Origin: Gigaspora rosea
Lineage: Eukaryota; Glomeromycota; Glomeromycetes; Diversisporales; Gigasporaceae
Assembly: GCA_003550325.1 (NCBI GenBank)
Contig: QKWP01000614.1
Location: 160,319-224,318, forward strand
Direction: 5' to 3'
Length of the DNA stretch: 64,000 nt
The first letter of the stretch is position 1, and each line of letters begins with the position of its first letter. Shown piece by piece: positions 36,565-47,351 of this stretch. The position numbers were made by a program, and so were the translations under genes. The notes under the pieces were generated by a model. It had not been told where the DNA came from, did not search any database, and worked only from the letters and a program-made list of their open reading frames with translations.

Positions 36565-37130
36565 TTAGGAGTAATTTGGCCAGTCCTTGTCTTTCACCCG
36601 TTCTCCATATAAGAACCTTTTCTTGTAAGAATGGTTGCTTCTGTGTGCTGAGCAAAAATTTGAGCCTTCACGATTATTAATTCCATGTGACCCTTCTAGA
36701 CGAGTTAATCTGCTCATAATTTCCAAGAGTAAATCTTTGTTATTAACATCGGTTTGCGATGTGGATATATTTTTTTCGATACTTCTATTTTCTTTCTTGC
36801 TTCCTACTTCTTTTATGAAACGATTACATGAAATGGTAGGTTTCTCTTCTTGACTTTCTTCTATAGTAAGATCATCTATTTTTTCATGCATCCAACTAAG
36901 TGTCGAATTAAAGTATTTAACTTTGGTTTTAAGTGCCTTTTGCTTATCCTCTCTGTTTTCAAATTCTACTAGAGCTGATCCTCTTTGATAACCATTTCTA
37001 TTTTTAAAAATGTGAACCATTTTTGCTTTAATGTGTTTAAGCTATCTCCACAAGATTACTTCATTTGTAGTACGTGGTAGACCAGAAAGTTTAGCTGTTA
37101 TTTTCCTTCTGGATTTTAATACCATCACGA
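36565..37130 (-). pseudogene. LINE ORF1, RRM-like part
   Basis: KITAKLSGLPRTTNEVILW followed by NRNGYQRGSALVEFENREDK reads like the beta1 and beta3 (RNP) segments of an RNA-recognition motif, as found in Tad/I-type ORF1 proteins. One in-frame stop lies between these blocks. A Ser/Asn-rich tail follows. It overlaps the start of the ORF2 region. Confidence 0.6.
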
Positions 37131-37134
37131 AATT

Positions 37135-38930
37135 TTATATATAGATATTAATCGATATATAACAGTTAATCGTTTTATATCGATTAAAAAATAACGATAT
37201 ATATCGATTAACTAGTTGAAAATCGATATATATCTATAATCAGTATATATCATTTTATATATTATAATCATTATATATCTATAAATCGATTATAATTATA
37301 ATTATTTAAAATGATATATAGCGATTAACAGATCTTTAATGATTACATACCTGGCACAAAAATTTCAACCCAAATCACCAGGCAAAAAAAAAAAAAAAAT
37401 AAAGTTCAAAATCTTTTAAGCCCATTTGATCCGTAAGCTACCAAGGATCATAAAAATATATACCACAAAGTGTGCCAAAAAACTTAAAAAAAAAAAGCCG
37501 TTGATCTGTAACCTGAATTATATCAAGAACTGTTTGACTAATATTTTCGAAATGTTTCGATGATTTTCAATTATTGTAGCACAAGATCAGATTAGATCTT
37601 TTTTTATTTTTTTTTGTTTATAATTTAGATCTTCTATTAATTTTACATTGTTTTTTCGTTTTTCTTCGTTTCGTTTAGTTTCGTTTAGTTTCGTTTTGTT
37701 TCATTTAGTTTCATTTTGTTTTTTTTTATTTATATTTTTTTTTATTTTTTAATTTTTTTATTTTATTTTTACACTTTACCACTAGCACTTTGCAAGAAAT
37801 CCAATAACTTTTCGGCACTTATCGCAAGCCAACTCAGACTTTCGACACTTTGCAAGAACCTACAACTACTTTCTTTAGCAATTTCGAAAGTTCAAGAATG
37901 CAAGTTTTTGCAAGTTTTTGCAAGTTTTTGCAAGGTTTCGTTTTATTTATTTTTCATTTCATGTTTTTTGTTTTTTATTTTTTTTATTTTTATTAATTTA
38001 TTTTATTCCGGCACTTTGCGAAAACCTTCAACGATTTCTGAATTGCAAGATCACAAACTCTTACTTTAGGGAAATGGAGATTACAAATATAAGCGAATAT
38101 AGTCGAATATAAGCAAATATAAGCAAATATAATAGTTTATTTTTTTTTGTTTTTGTTTTTTTTGTTATTTTTTCAGTTTTGTTTTTTGTTTTTTGTTTGT
38201 TTTTTTTTATACTTAATAGAAAGTTGCGAATATGAGCGAATATTAGTGAATACAAACGAATATGATAGTTAAACAAAGAAAAAGAGAAATAATAGCTAAC
38301 TACATCTGGGTAAGAAAAATAAGTGTATAGAGCTATTATTATGCGACGAAGTATGAAAGTAGTTTAAAATATTACTATTTTTTTATTTTCGTTTTTTTTG
38401 GGTTTATTTTTTTTTGTCATTTTTTTTATTTTAGGAAGTAGCAAATATAAGCGAACATAAGCGAATATAAGCGAATATTATAGTTAAAACAAAGAAGAAA
38501 AGAAATAATAGCTAACTGCAGGGTGAAAAAATAAGTATATAGAGCTAGCATTATGCAACGAAGTGCAAAAAGGTTCAAAATATTACTATTTTTTTCGTTT
38601 TTGTTTTTTTCATTATTTTTTTTTGTTTTTATGTTTTTTGTTATTTTTTTTATTTTTTCGTAAAAAATGTATAATAATATATAATAAAATATATAATATT
38701 GATTAAAAATATATATTTAATTAAAATATAATATATTATAATAATAAATAAAAATAAATAAAAAAATATAAAATTTTATATTAAATTGCGAAACCTTGTG
38801 AAAACATGCGAAAACATGCGAAAATTTGTAAAATGTTTAAAAATAAGTATACAGTATAATAGTATTGTTATTCGTGATTTTTAATCTGATATCTATCGAT
38901 TATTACCAATTATTATCGATTACTATCTTA
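37135..38930. repeat. 1.8-kb AT-rich insertion splitting LINE ORF1
   Basis: It holds TATATCGATTA-type repeats at 37135-37330, GTTTCGTTTAGTTTCGTTT repeats at 37660-37720, GCAAGTTTTT repeats near 37905-37935, and AAGCGAATATAAGC repeats at 38090-38490. No coding capacity. It separates the coiled-coil part of ORF1 from an RRM-like part. Whether it is one insertion or expanded low-complexity DNA is unclear. Confidence 0.5.
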
Positions 38931-38934
38931 ATCG

Positions 38935-39912
38935 TTAGTCCTCATTATGGGGATTTAAATCGATTACTATCCAATAATGATAAAAATCGATAGTAATCCC
39001 CGTGCAAATTTTGGTGATGACTTCTTTTCCATTCTCTCCAAGAGTCATACGAGTCAACGATTCATTGTTGCGTAGAATTGCCCATGTGCTTTGTAGTTGT
39101 TCTTCTTTATTAGAGGATATATACACTAAGAGTTCGAGCTTAGCATGACCGGCTCTATTGACTGTGCGGTATAAGTTTTCTATTTGGCCAAAGTTATTAA
39201 TAAATTTATATAAATTGTCTGTTCTACCCTTTGCGGGCATATCCCAAAAAGTAATTTTGGTCATTTTCATTTCTGACTTCCTATTCATATCATGTTTAGG
39301 ATAAGAGTCCTCTGTTATGATTGCTTCTACCTCTTTTGGCACGTAAGATACTTCTTTTCCTTTGCTTGACTTGATTATAGGCCTGCTTGTTGATTCTATT
39401 AGACTTCTTTCTTCATAATTTAGCTTTAACATATTTTCCAGAGCATGTATCGACCCATATATGTCCTTTTTATTTTTATTTTTATATAAATCTTTCTCTA
39501 CTTCTGCATCTATAATACTGCTAAGTTGCTCCTCAGTACCATAATTTAGGCAGCCTGTTTCTGAAAGCACCAGTAATATCTTCTTTTTTTCCGCTAATTC
39601 CTTTTCTAAAGTTTCCTTTCTTAATTGGTTCTCTTTCTCTTCTTGTAGGCGAAGTTCCTTTTCTTTAAATAATGCTTTTTCATTTACTTGTTCTTGTTTC
39701 TTAATTTCTGTTTTTTGTAATTCTAAGATTCGCAGAACAGCAGATTCCACTCCTGGATGTGCGATGTTCATAAATTTAACAATAAACTCCTCTTGTTCTT
39801 TGTTGTCTGTTTCATATCTTAGTACAGGGATAGCCTTCAAAATTTTGTCAATCAGATTGTTTAAAAATTCTCTAAATGCATCTAATTGTGTAGTGATTAT
39901 CTCCATCTGCAT
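38935..39912 (-). pseudogene. LINE ORF1, N-terminal coiled-coil part
   Basis: A 325-residue open frame. A long charged helix at about residues 70-120 (KKQEQVNEKALFKEKELRLQ and following) predicts a coiled coil, typical of LINE ORF1 RNA-binding proteins. The last ~20 residues enter the inserted AT-rich segment, so the true ORF1 continues at 37130. The start is the first Met of the frame and is unverified. Confidence 0.7.
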
Positions 39913-40680
39913 TTAGAACTTTCTAGAAATCTATTTTTAGAATCCAATGTTGTGTATACATGTGACTGAATCGGACGTATTTGTTTTTTTTGATCAGTTT
40001 GGTAGATCGGACATGACTTTTTTGTTTACTCGTTTGGTAGTGTTTGTTTGTTTTGTTTACGCGTAATTTGATCGGAACAAAACAGATCTGCAGTACAGGG
40101 TCTCAAACAGTCCCCAAAATTTCTTTAAAAAATTTTCTCGAAAGTACAAAGTTTCTTTGACTATGAGTTATCTACAGAAGCTAGTTTCAAGTATGCTTAC
40201 TAAACTACTATTTATTTTAGGTAACTTTTCTTTTATCTTATATGAGTTTAGTGCCTTTACTAGTGTATGTTTTGGGCACTAACCAAAATTTGTTTATGAT
40301 ATTTTTGGAAATGTGGATCAGCAGAAAGATGATTTTCTTGTACTTGCTATGGTTTTTTTATTTTTTAATATTTCTATAAATTTTATAAATAATAATAATA
40401 ATTTTGCAATAAATTTTTTTTATAACTATTCTATTTTCAAATAAAGTTGTTAAATTTATTTAAAACAACCAAAAATTAAAAATTATTATATAGATAAATT
40501 TTATTACTAATTTTAATAAATAAATTAATAGCTACAAATAAGTATTTAGGTTTACTTAAATATATATCTGAGTTTTAATTCTTAGTACAGTATTAGATTT
40601 AAAAAAAAAAATTTCTTCCAGTATTATAAAAAGTTTTATTAAATTTAATAAAGATAAAAACAAGGTCTCAACTTTTATAT
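39913..40680. other. LINE 5' side and AT-rich spacer
   Basis: 39913-40170 has TCGGAC/GATCGGA motifs and may belong to the LINE 5' UTR. The rest is AT-rich with no gene. Confidence 0.4.
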
Positions 40681-40689
40681 TTAAAAATA

Positions 40690-41295
40690 GAAAAAATAAA
40701 TTTGTCGCACCTGCGACATGTCGCACCCCTGGTTCAGCCAATCAAATCGCACGATTTTATAGGCAAAAAATTTTTTTTAAAAAATTAAAAATTTTACATA
40801 ATAAAGTGTAAAATTTATATAAAATAGCATGCCATATAATGCAAAATTTTATTCTGAACAACTTTTTCTAAGCCATAAAGATAGATTGTCTTAGTAAAAA
40901 AACATTTTATAAGAAAAATCAAAAATTTCCAAAGTTAGCACATATAAAACTTTTTTTTACTAAAACAATCTACCTTTTTAACTTAGAAAAAGTTGTTTAG
41001 CATAAAATTTTACATATAATTCTTAAACGTAAAGATTAGTAAAAAAAAGTTTTATATGTGCTAACGTTCGAAATTTTTGATTTTTCTTATAAAACGTTTT
41101 TTTTACTAAGATATCTATCTTTATGACTTAGAAAAAGTTGTTCAGAATAAAATTTTACATTATATGTTTTGATATCGCTTATTTATTTTTACATTTTACT
41201 AGTAAAATTTTGAATTTTTAAAAAATAAAATTTTTGTCTACAAAATTGTGCGATTTGATTGGCCGAATCAGGGGGTGCGACAAATTTCTATTCCC
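40690..41295. mobile_element. MULE-like foldback MITE, 9-bp TSD
   Basis: The target duplication TTAAAAATA is perfect (40681-40689 and 41296-41304). Left end: GAAAAAATAAATTT, GTCGCACC, TGCGACAT, GTCGCACC, CC. The right end in reverse is GGGAATAGAAATTT, GTCGCACC, CCC. The rest is one long palindrome around about 41000: the TTATAAGAAAAATCAAAAAT arm is repeated inverted as ATTTTTGATTTTTCTTATAA. Confidence 0.9.
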
Positions 41296-41304
41296 TTAAA
41301 AATA

Positions 41305-41674
41305 TATATATAATTTTAAAAAAATATAACTTTTGATCTACTGAACCAATTTTGATAATTTAGCTACCAAATAATCCTCTCAGGGAGAGGATTTCAAAAA
41401 CCTAAAATTATTCAAATTTAATTACTAAATCTTAAAATTTATGAAGATAAAATGAAAAAGTTAAAAATTCATAAATGTCATATAAAATATATACTAATTT
41501 CAATTTCAAGTTTTTTTTTTAACTCAATTAGTGTTTCTTTTTTTTTTATTTTTAGCAGTATCTAAAAAAAAGTAAGTTACAATTTAGATCTAGCTTGTAT
41601 TAATAACAATGTTTTAGTATATGAATATTGTAATGAAACTATTGAATAGAAATCCAAATTGATAATTAGTAATT
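41305..41674. repeat. Lone copy of the CCAAATAATCCTCTCAG module, AT-rich flank
   Basis: 41325-41415 reads TTTTGATCTACTGAACCAAT, then TTTAGCTACCAAATAATCC, the ~100-bp module also found in the foldbacks at 41675-42795, 44150-44475 and in 50717-56204. No gene. Confidence 0.5.
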
Positions 41675-42795
41675 AGGGGTCTTCCAGAAATTATATAATA
41701 TTTTGTTACTAATAAATTTTAAAATTTTATTCTACCCACCAACATCTAATACTCTATTAGCCAATCAAATTTTATATTTTGTAAAATTTATTCATATGTT
41801 TCAATTTATAAAATTGGTAATAACTGTGACAGATCATAATAAAACCCAGATTAAAATGAAATAATAGTATAAAATCTCGAAAACTAAATTTTTTTGGGTG
41901 CATTTTTTAGGGATAGGGGTTTAGGATTAGGGTTAGTATTAAAAAAATTATAATAAACAAGTAATAATGGGTTTTAGAAGGCTAGCAGGTTAAGTATAGA
42001 ATGTAGATTTCATTTTAAATTATGATCTGCAACAATAACTATTGCTCTACTAGACCAATTTAGATTATTTAACTACCAAAAGTTCATTTCACTAAAACAA
42101 TTCTAACAAGCCCAAAATCATTAAACTCTAATTACAGGGTCCCAGGATTATTCAACTTTTGTGTAATTTTAATAGTGATCTTTTAGAATCACTTAGTAAA
42201 TTTTTTTAATATTGAATAATTTTTAATCCACTGGCCTGTTTTGAATAATTTAACTACCAAAATGTTCATTTCAGTGAGATGATTCTAACAAGCCCAAAAT
42301 TACTAAATTCTAATCACAGGATTACAAGATTAATAAAGATTTTATTGTTTATTTAACAATACAAATCTTTATTGATTTTGGAATCTTGTAATTAGAATTT
42401 AGCAATTTTGGGCTTGTTAGAATCATCTTACTAAGACGAACATTTTGGTAGTTAAATCATTCAAAACGGGCTAGTGGATCAAAAGTTATTCAATATTAAA
42501 GAAATTTACTTAGTAATTCTAAAAAATTACTTTAAAATTACACAAAAGTTGAATGATATTGGAATCCTGTGATTAGTTTTTAACAATTTGGTTTTGATAG
42601 GATCGTCTCAGTGAGATGAACATTTTGGTAGTTAAAGCATCTAAATTGGTCCAGTAGAGCAATAGTTATTAATAATTTTATAATTTTATACTTTTGACCA
42701 GAATTATAAAATTTTGACTAGAATTATAATTATAACCTGATATTTTCAGAACCCCACCCACCCACCAAAAAATTATGTAATTTCTGGAAGGCCCT
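41675..42795. mobile_element. 1.1-kb foldback element with multiple inverted modules
   Basis: AGGGGTCTTCCAGAAATTAT faces TAATTTCTGGAAGGCCCT. Near the ends are CCCACC / GGTGGG tracts. The interior holds two forward and two inverted copies of a ~100-bp module (TTTAACTACCAAAATGTTCA..AACAAGCCCAAAAT), folding about 42345. It has no coding capacity. No target duplication was found. Confidence 0.75.
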
Positions 42796-43430
42796 TTACT
42801 GTATAAGCAATAAGCATAAGTCAAATATCTCTTTATCCTAGTCTAAATACAGCAGAAATAAAAAGTAAACTTATTAAAATTTAATTTAAGCATTTACAAT
42901 TGCTAATATTCTACTTGAAAAAGTAAACTGAATACTTCTATTTTTCAAAAAATATATTAAACAAAAAGAAGAAATACCCATTCTTTAACTTTAAGATAAA
43001 TATATTTACTTCATATTTTAAAAGCATCAAAATGATCTTAAACTAATTTTTAATAACAACCCTGTTTTTATTATTATGAATAAGACAACTAAACAGTTGT
43101 ACTTGAAGTATTAATAATATCCTTTTTGTATTTTGTAATATTACAAAACTAGTTTCTATTAATTTGCTTAAAATTGTTAATAATGCTAAAATAGGCCAAA
43201 CTTTAATAACTATACTTTCTAGTTATAATATTTTTTTTTAATATTCCATACCATTTTTTGTCAGATTTGGTCTTATATATAAAAAAGTGCTATAGAGAAG
43301 TGTTGGTACTATTAATGCTACAACTTATTTATATACCTTGTTGTGCTCATATTCTTAATTTAATTAGATAAAATTTTTAAATTTCTTTTTAATATTTATT
43401 TATTTATATTTATTAATAAATATATGGGGG
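42796..43430. other. AT-rich, no gene seen
   Basis: No supported feature. Confidence 0.4.
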
Positions 43431-43666
43431 CGTCAATAGAAACCAGGCAAATCATTTTTAATAAATTTTTTTTAAACTTTAGATTAAAATATCTTAACAA
43501 CTATTAAACCAATCTTGATAAAATTTTTTTTTATTTTAATTCTATAACTATATAGAATTAAAATAAAAAAATTTTTATCAAAATTGGTTTAATAGTTGTT
43601 AAGATAGTTTAATTTAAAGTTTAAAAAAATTCAATTTGTCTGGTTTTTATTGATGCCTCCCATATA
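43431..43666. mobile_element. 236-bp foldback element
   Basis: Almost the whole unit is one inverted repeat: TATATGGGGGCGTCAATAGA faces TATTGATGCCTCCCATATA, and the inner arms CTTAACAACTATTAAACCAA and TTGGTTTAATAGTTGTTAAG meet near 43555. Confidence 0.85.
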
Positions 43667-44149
43667 GTTAATATTTATATTTTAGTAATATATAGAAAAC
43701 TTTTTCAGGCTTTTTTGATTTAGCAACCTTTTTAATAAAAATAAAAGATGTATTTGTAAATTCAGATTCTGGAATCAAATTTTGGAGCAAGGTTCTAAAA
43801 CCAGGATTTGAAACTAGTTCTAGATTTTAAAACCAGGTTCAAGAACCAGGTTTTGGATTTAGGTTTAGGATCCAGGTTTTGAAACCAGGTTTTGAAACTT
43901 TTAAAAACCAGGTTCTTAGATTTATAAATAGAACCTAAAGGTTTTAAAACCAAAACTAAACCTATTTCTAGATGCACCTATACCAAGAAATGATCTATAT
44001 TTGATATAAACCAAACTTTTGATAATAATATATGATTCATTGTTTATTTTAATAGGTAGATTACAAGTTATCTGGGCAAATAATCTTAGTATAACATGAT
44101 ACAGATTTCATATAATTATTATATAGAGTATAAATCCTAAGTGTCTTTA
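43667..44149. repeat. Short tandem ACCAGGTT motif array plus AT-rich DNA
   Basis: 43785-43950 repeats AACCAGGTTTTGAAACC-like 15-20-base units at least six times. This resembles a subterminal array without recognised element ends. No gene. Confidence 0.5.
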
Positions 44150-44475
44150 AAAAAAAACTTTTTTATACTAAGTTAACAATCAAGATTGATTAATTAAAAG
44201 TTGTAGAGCTCACTGAGGCGAATCTATAAGTAGTTAGATCGTCCAAATTGGCCTAGTGGTTGCTGACATATCTTTAAAAGATTAACTGACTATATAAAAA
44301 ATACTATGTAAACAAAAGCTTGTTTATATAGTAATTTTATATAGTTGTTCAATCGTTTTTTAAAGATATCTCGACAACTACTAGGTCAATTTGGATGATA
44401 TAACTACCTTTAGATTCGTATCAATGAGCTCTACAACTTTCAATTAATTGCCCTTGGCAGTTAACTTAGTATGAA
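44150..44475. mobile_element. Foldback element sharing the CCAAATTGG module
   Basis: Arms TTTTATACTAAGTTAAC and GTTAACTTAGTATGAAAAGG face each other. The interior GTCCAAATTGGCCTAGTGGT and its inverted copy match the module used in the neighbouring foldbacks. Non-coding. Confidence 0.7.
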
Positions 44476-46007
44476 AAGGTTTTATTTGAACAATTGTCAA
44501 AAAATCTTGCATTTTCTGCTTATGTAATTTACATAGTGATCTGCGTCACGTTACACTATAATCATGCACCAGATGACTGGCGTCAACATCTTCTTATAGG
44601 TAAAATTTCATAATACGCATTTTTACTTGGAAAACAGAGCTAGTTGTCAGAGGCGTTATTATGATTTCTTTGTTGTTTATGTTACACGAAGATCCTAGAT
44701 CATTTTTTGGCATAAGGGCACCCGCAGAAGATCATGTACCAGGCCGATTTTAAAACCTATACTACCTAAATTGCATCAGTACCATAATGATCCGATATTA
44801 TATATATTAACGTTAGGGTTAGGAATTATAGCTGATTAGTATGGTACAGATTTTAAAAATAAGCCCATACCATACTAATTTGCGAAAATACTGTATTACA
44901 GCATGGTATGGGTGAGCAGATCAAGATAGTACATGCTGATTTTTGAAATCTGTACCATTATATATAGTAAAAATTAAAGAATCGATTGGAGAGGTCTTGA
45001 AAACTTTGAAAATCTTGCGAATTTCCCGTAATATAGTGATCTGCACCGTTCCACATCTTTTAGAATAATTTTTAGCTAATCAAAAATTGGAATTTTTCTA
45101 GATTCCTGATTCCCAGTATGAATGATCACAGTAATTTATTTAAATAAGTAGATGTATCGTAGTACGATCACGTTGAATGTGTGGCTTTTTTGATGTTCAC
45201 TATTGCTGATTTTTTAAAAAATCCTTTTTTAGTATAAGTAATGGTTTTCATTTTTACAACTATAGGAGGAATTAGGGTACGCAACACATGAAAATATCAC
45301 ATACTATATTGTACTGTACATATAAGTGTTAGTGTGGGAAAAATATTTGTACATTAAATACCGTAATTGAGAAACACATTTTATGCGTACATGATATGAC
45401 TGCAAAAATTACGTTAATACAGTAATATATCGTAATAAAATTCTCAGTCGTGAGATTCCTTTTTGAAATTATATCTGCTTGAAATTTGCATTATTAATTT
45501 CGAAATTCGTTATGATACAAATGTCGTTATCATTATTAATTTCAAATTTTATGTTTACCTGCATTGCTAAAGCGTTAGTCGACTAAGCAGGCTAAGCAGG
45601 TTTTTGTAACATAGGTCTCGACTACCAATATTAGGTGACAACTAATAAAACTATTTTTGAGTTTACATAGGTTAATCATACTGGTCCTGTGCCGTGTCTT
45701 ATATTAATTAACGGTTTGAAAATTGGTGCCTTTTGTAGATCGCTGCATACCCATACAATCACTTCATTGTTGTCCGATTGCTTTTTTGGCCAAAAATTCA
45801 ATACTAATACATTATTTTCATAAAAATTGTCAGCCATATCTATGCTCACTAAAAAAATCAGTATATAATCGCGCAACTGGGCAACAACCAGGTGATTGTT
45901 CAAGTGATTGTGATAAATCAAAAAAAGCGTAAAAATTAAAATCTCGATATAGTATCAAATCTTTTCTCTGACGGGATAATCAAAATTCGAACTCGTTTCT
46001 TTTTTAG
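44476..46007. other. Mostly non-coding; one weak minus-strand frame
   Basis: A minus-strand frame at about 45850-45676 reads MADNFYENNVLVLNFWPKKQ and continues with ordinary composition to GTGPV, preceded by an acceptor-like TTTTTTAG. It could be an exon relic of an unknown gene. Nothing else is supported; GTTAGGGTTAGG occurs at 44814-44826. Confidence 0.3.
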
Positions 46008-46295
46008 GGTCGTCTAAAGCCAGGTGCGTTCACGTGATGTAAAGCCAATCAAATCGTAAAATTTGATCTTTACGGATCAGCCCGACGAGACAAAAACAAA
46101 GAAAAAAAGTGAAAAACGCCGAAAATACAAAAAACGAGTGTCTAAACCTGTATAGGAGCATTAATAAAAAATGTCGGGAAGGCAATTTTACTTATAAGTT
46201 AAGCCCTACCCTAACCCTAACCCCTAACTAACCCTTACCCTAATTTTAATTAAATAATCAAAAACATATGAACGCACCTGGCTTTAGCCATCCCC
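46008..46295. mobile_element. 288-bp hAT-like MITE with a telomere-like tract
   Basis: GGTCGTCTAAAGCCAGGTGC faces GCACCTGGCTTTAGCCATCC. The target duplication TTTTTTAG is perfect (46000-46007 and 46296-46303). The interior includes CCCTACCCTAACCCTAACCC. A partial relative is at about 60720-60915. Confidence 0.9.
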
Positions 46296-46303
46296 TTTTT
46301 TAG

Positions 46304-46482
46304 GAGATGAAAATAAGAACGATCAACAAAATCTTTCTTATTATAGTTCAGTAGTTGTCTAAATCATTACTATCGGCTCAACTAAAAACAAATTTTGTAC
46401 AAACTTCAATTTATAAATATGGTACAATTTAATGTTAAGTCCCAAACCCGTTCTAAACTCAAGCAAGTCCATATCTGTAATG
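46304..46482. other. Short spacer
   Basis: No feature seen. Confidence 0.4.
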
Positions 46483-46787
46483 TTACCGTATTGTCGCGAA
46501 ATAACAGGCATGGGCGTTAATTCGAAAATCGCGCCCCATAAAAATAACATATATGGCTTCAATGCGCGTCCCAAAATAACGCGCACTCCCATATTAATGC
46601 TCCGAAAGTAGATTTAGTACTAAATAAACCTACTTTCGGAGCATTTTTTTTGTTAGTATATTTTTTATTAAGAAGATGCATAAAATTTATATTTGTTTTC
46701 AAAATAACACCCATGCGCGTTCTTGAAATAACGCACATATACTCAAATTAACGCGTAGAAGTTTGTTATTTCGCGACAATACGGTAA
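46483..46787. mobile_element. 305-bp MITE (TIR TTACCGTATTGTCGCG)
   Basis: TTACCGTATTGTCGCGAAAT faces ATTTCGCGACAATACGGTAA, a perfect 20-base inverted repeat. GCGCGT / ACGCGC motifs lie inside, with a central hairpin GCTCCGAAAGTAGATTTAG..CTACTTTCGGAGC. A TA target is possible (both ends contain TA), which would place it with Tc1/mariner. Confidence 0.85.
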
Positions 46788-46829
46788 TATGCTGTAACTA
46801 AACTTTTTAATGCCCGTTACGATATGGGT

Positions 46830-46915
46830 GTCGCCAAGTGAAAACCAGCAATTCTCAAAATAGATTATTATGAAATTTATAATGATCTATTTTTAGAATT
46901 GCTGGTTTCACTTCA
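46830..46915. mobile_element. ~80-bp hairpin element
   Basis: AAGTGAAAACCAGCAATTCT faces AGAATTGCTGGTTTCACTT, with a short AT loop. It is a minimal foldback or a deleted MITE. Confidence 0.6.
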
Positions 46916-47351
46916 TATGTGTTTACATAAGGTATGCCTTGTTCTTGACTGTCAAATATTTTATTAATTTGGGCTCTATATAAAAAAAGGGTTTAATTAA
47001 TCCAAATGTTATGGTTAATACATAGAAAGTCCAAAAGTCCCAAAAATAGTCAGGATTAGACGGAGATTATGAACAGAACACCGAAGCTTAAAATTAGACA
47101 AATATGGTAGAACCATGACAGAGGATAAAAGTTTAGTATACATAAACAAGAAATGATTCAGAAAGAAAAATTTTTTATAGAGTTTATATTACAAATTTTT
47201 CTATATAATCATGGAAATCGAAATTATCTTTAAAATCAAATTCTGAAATTAAAACCTTACAAATAATAATTAATAGGTATAGTTCGATTCAATATTTTAT
47301 AATATCAATGTGCTCATGCTGAGAAGTCAAAAATTTTTTTATAGATCGAAA

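Larger units (their letters stand above)
30907..39912 (-). mobile_element. Decayed APE-type LINE with RT and RNase H
   Basis: In order on the minus strand: ORF1 with a coiled coil (39912-38935), an interruption (about 37135-38930), the rest of ORF1 (about 37130-36565), endonuclease (36530-35800), reverse transcriptase (34607-32502), RNase H (to 32064), a C-terminal zinc motif, and a 3' end with GTCAATAAAGGCAGGATTG followed by a polyA run at 30908-30922. The I/Tad-like grade is inferred from APE plus RNase H. ORF2 is interrupted by roughly six or more stops or shifts, so this copy cannot move by itself. The 5' end and target duplication were not found. Confidence 0.88.

Noticed and set aside
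31520-36853. Many plus-strand frames of 70-115 residues
   Set aside because: They are antisense shadows of the LINE ORF2 and ORF1 frames.
37660-37720. GTTTCGTTTAGTTTC repeats as a regulatory site
   Set aside because: Simple low-complexity repetition inside the AT-rich block.
46200-46235. Possible telomere (CCCTAACCCTAACCC)
   Set aside because: Too short, imperfect, and inside a MITE with its own target duplication.
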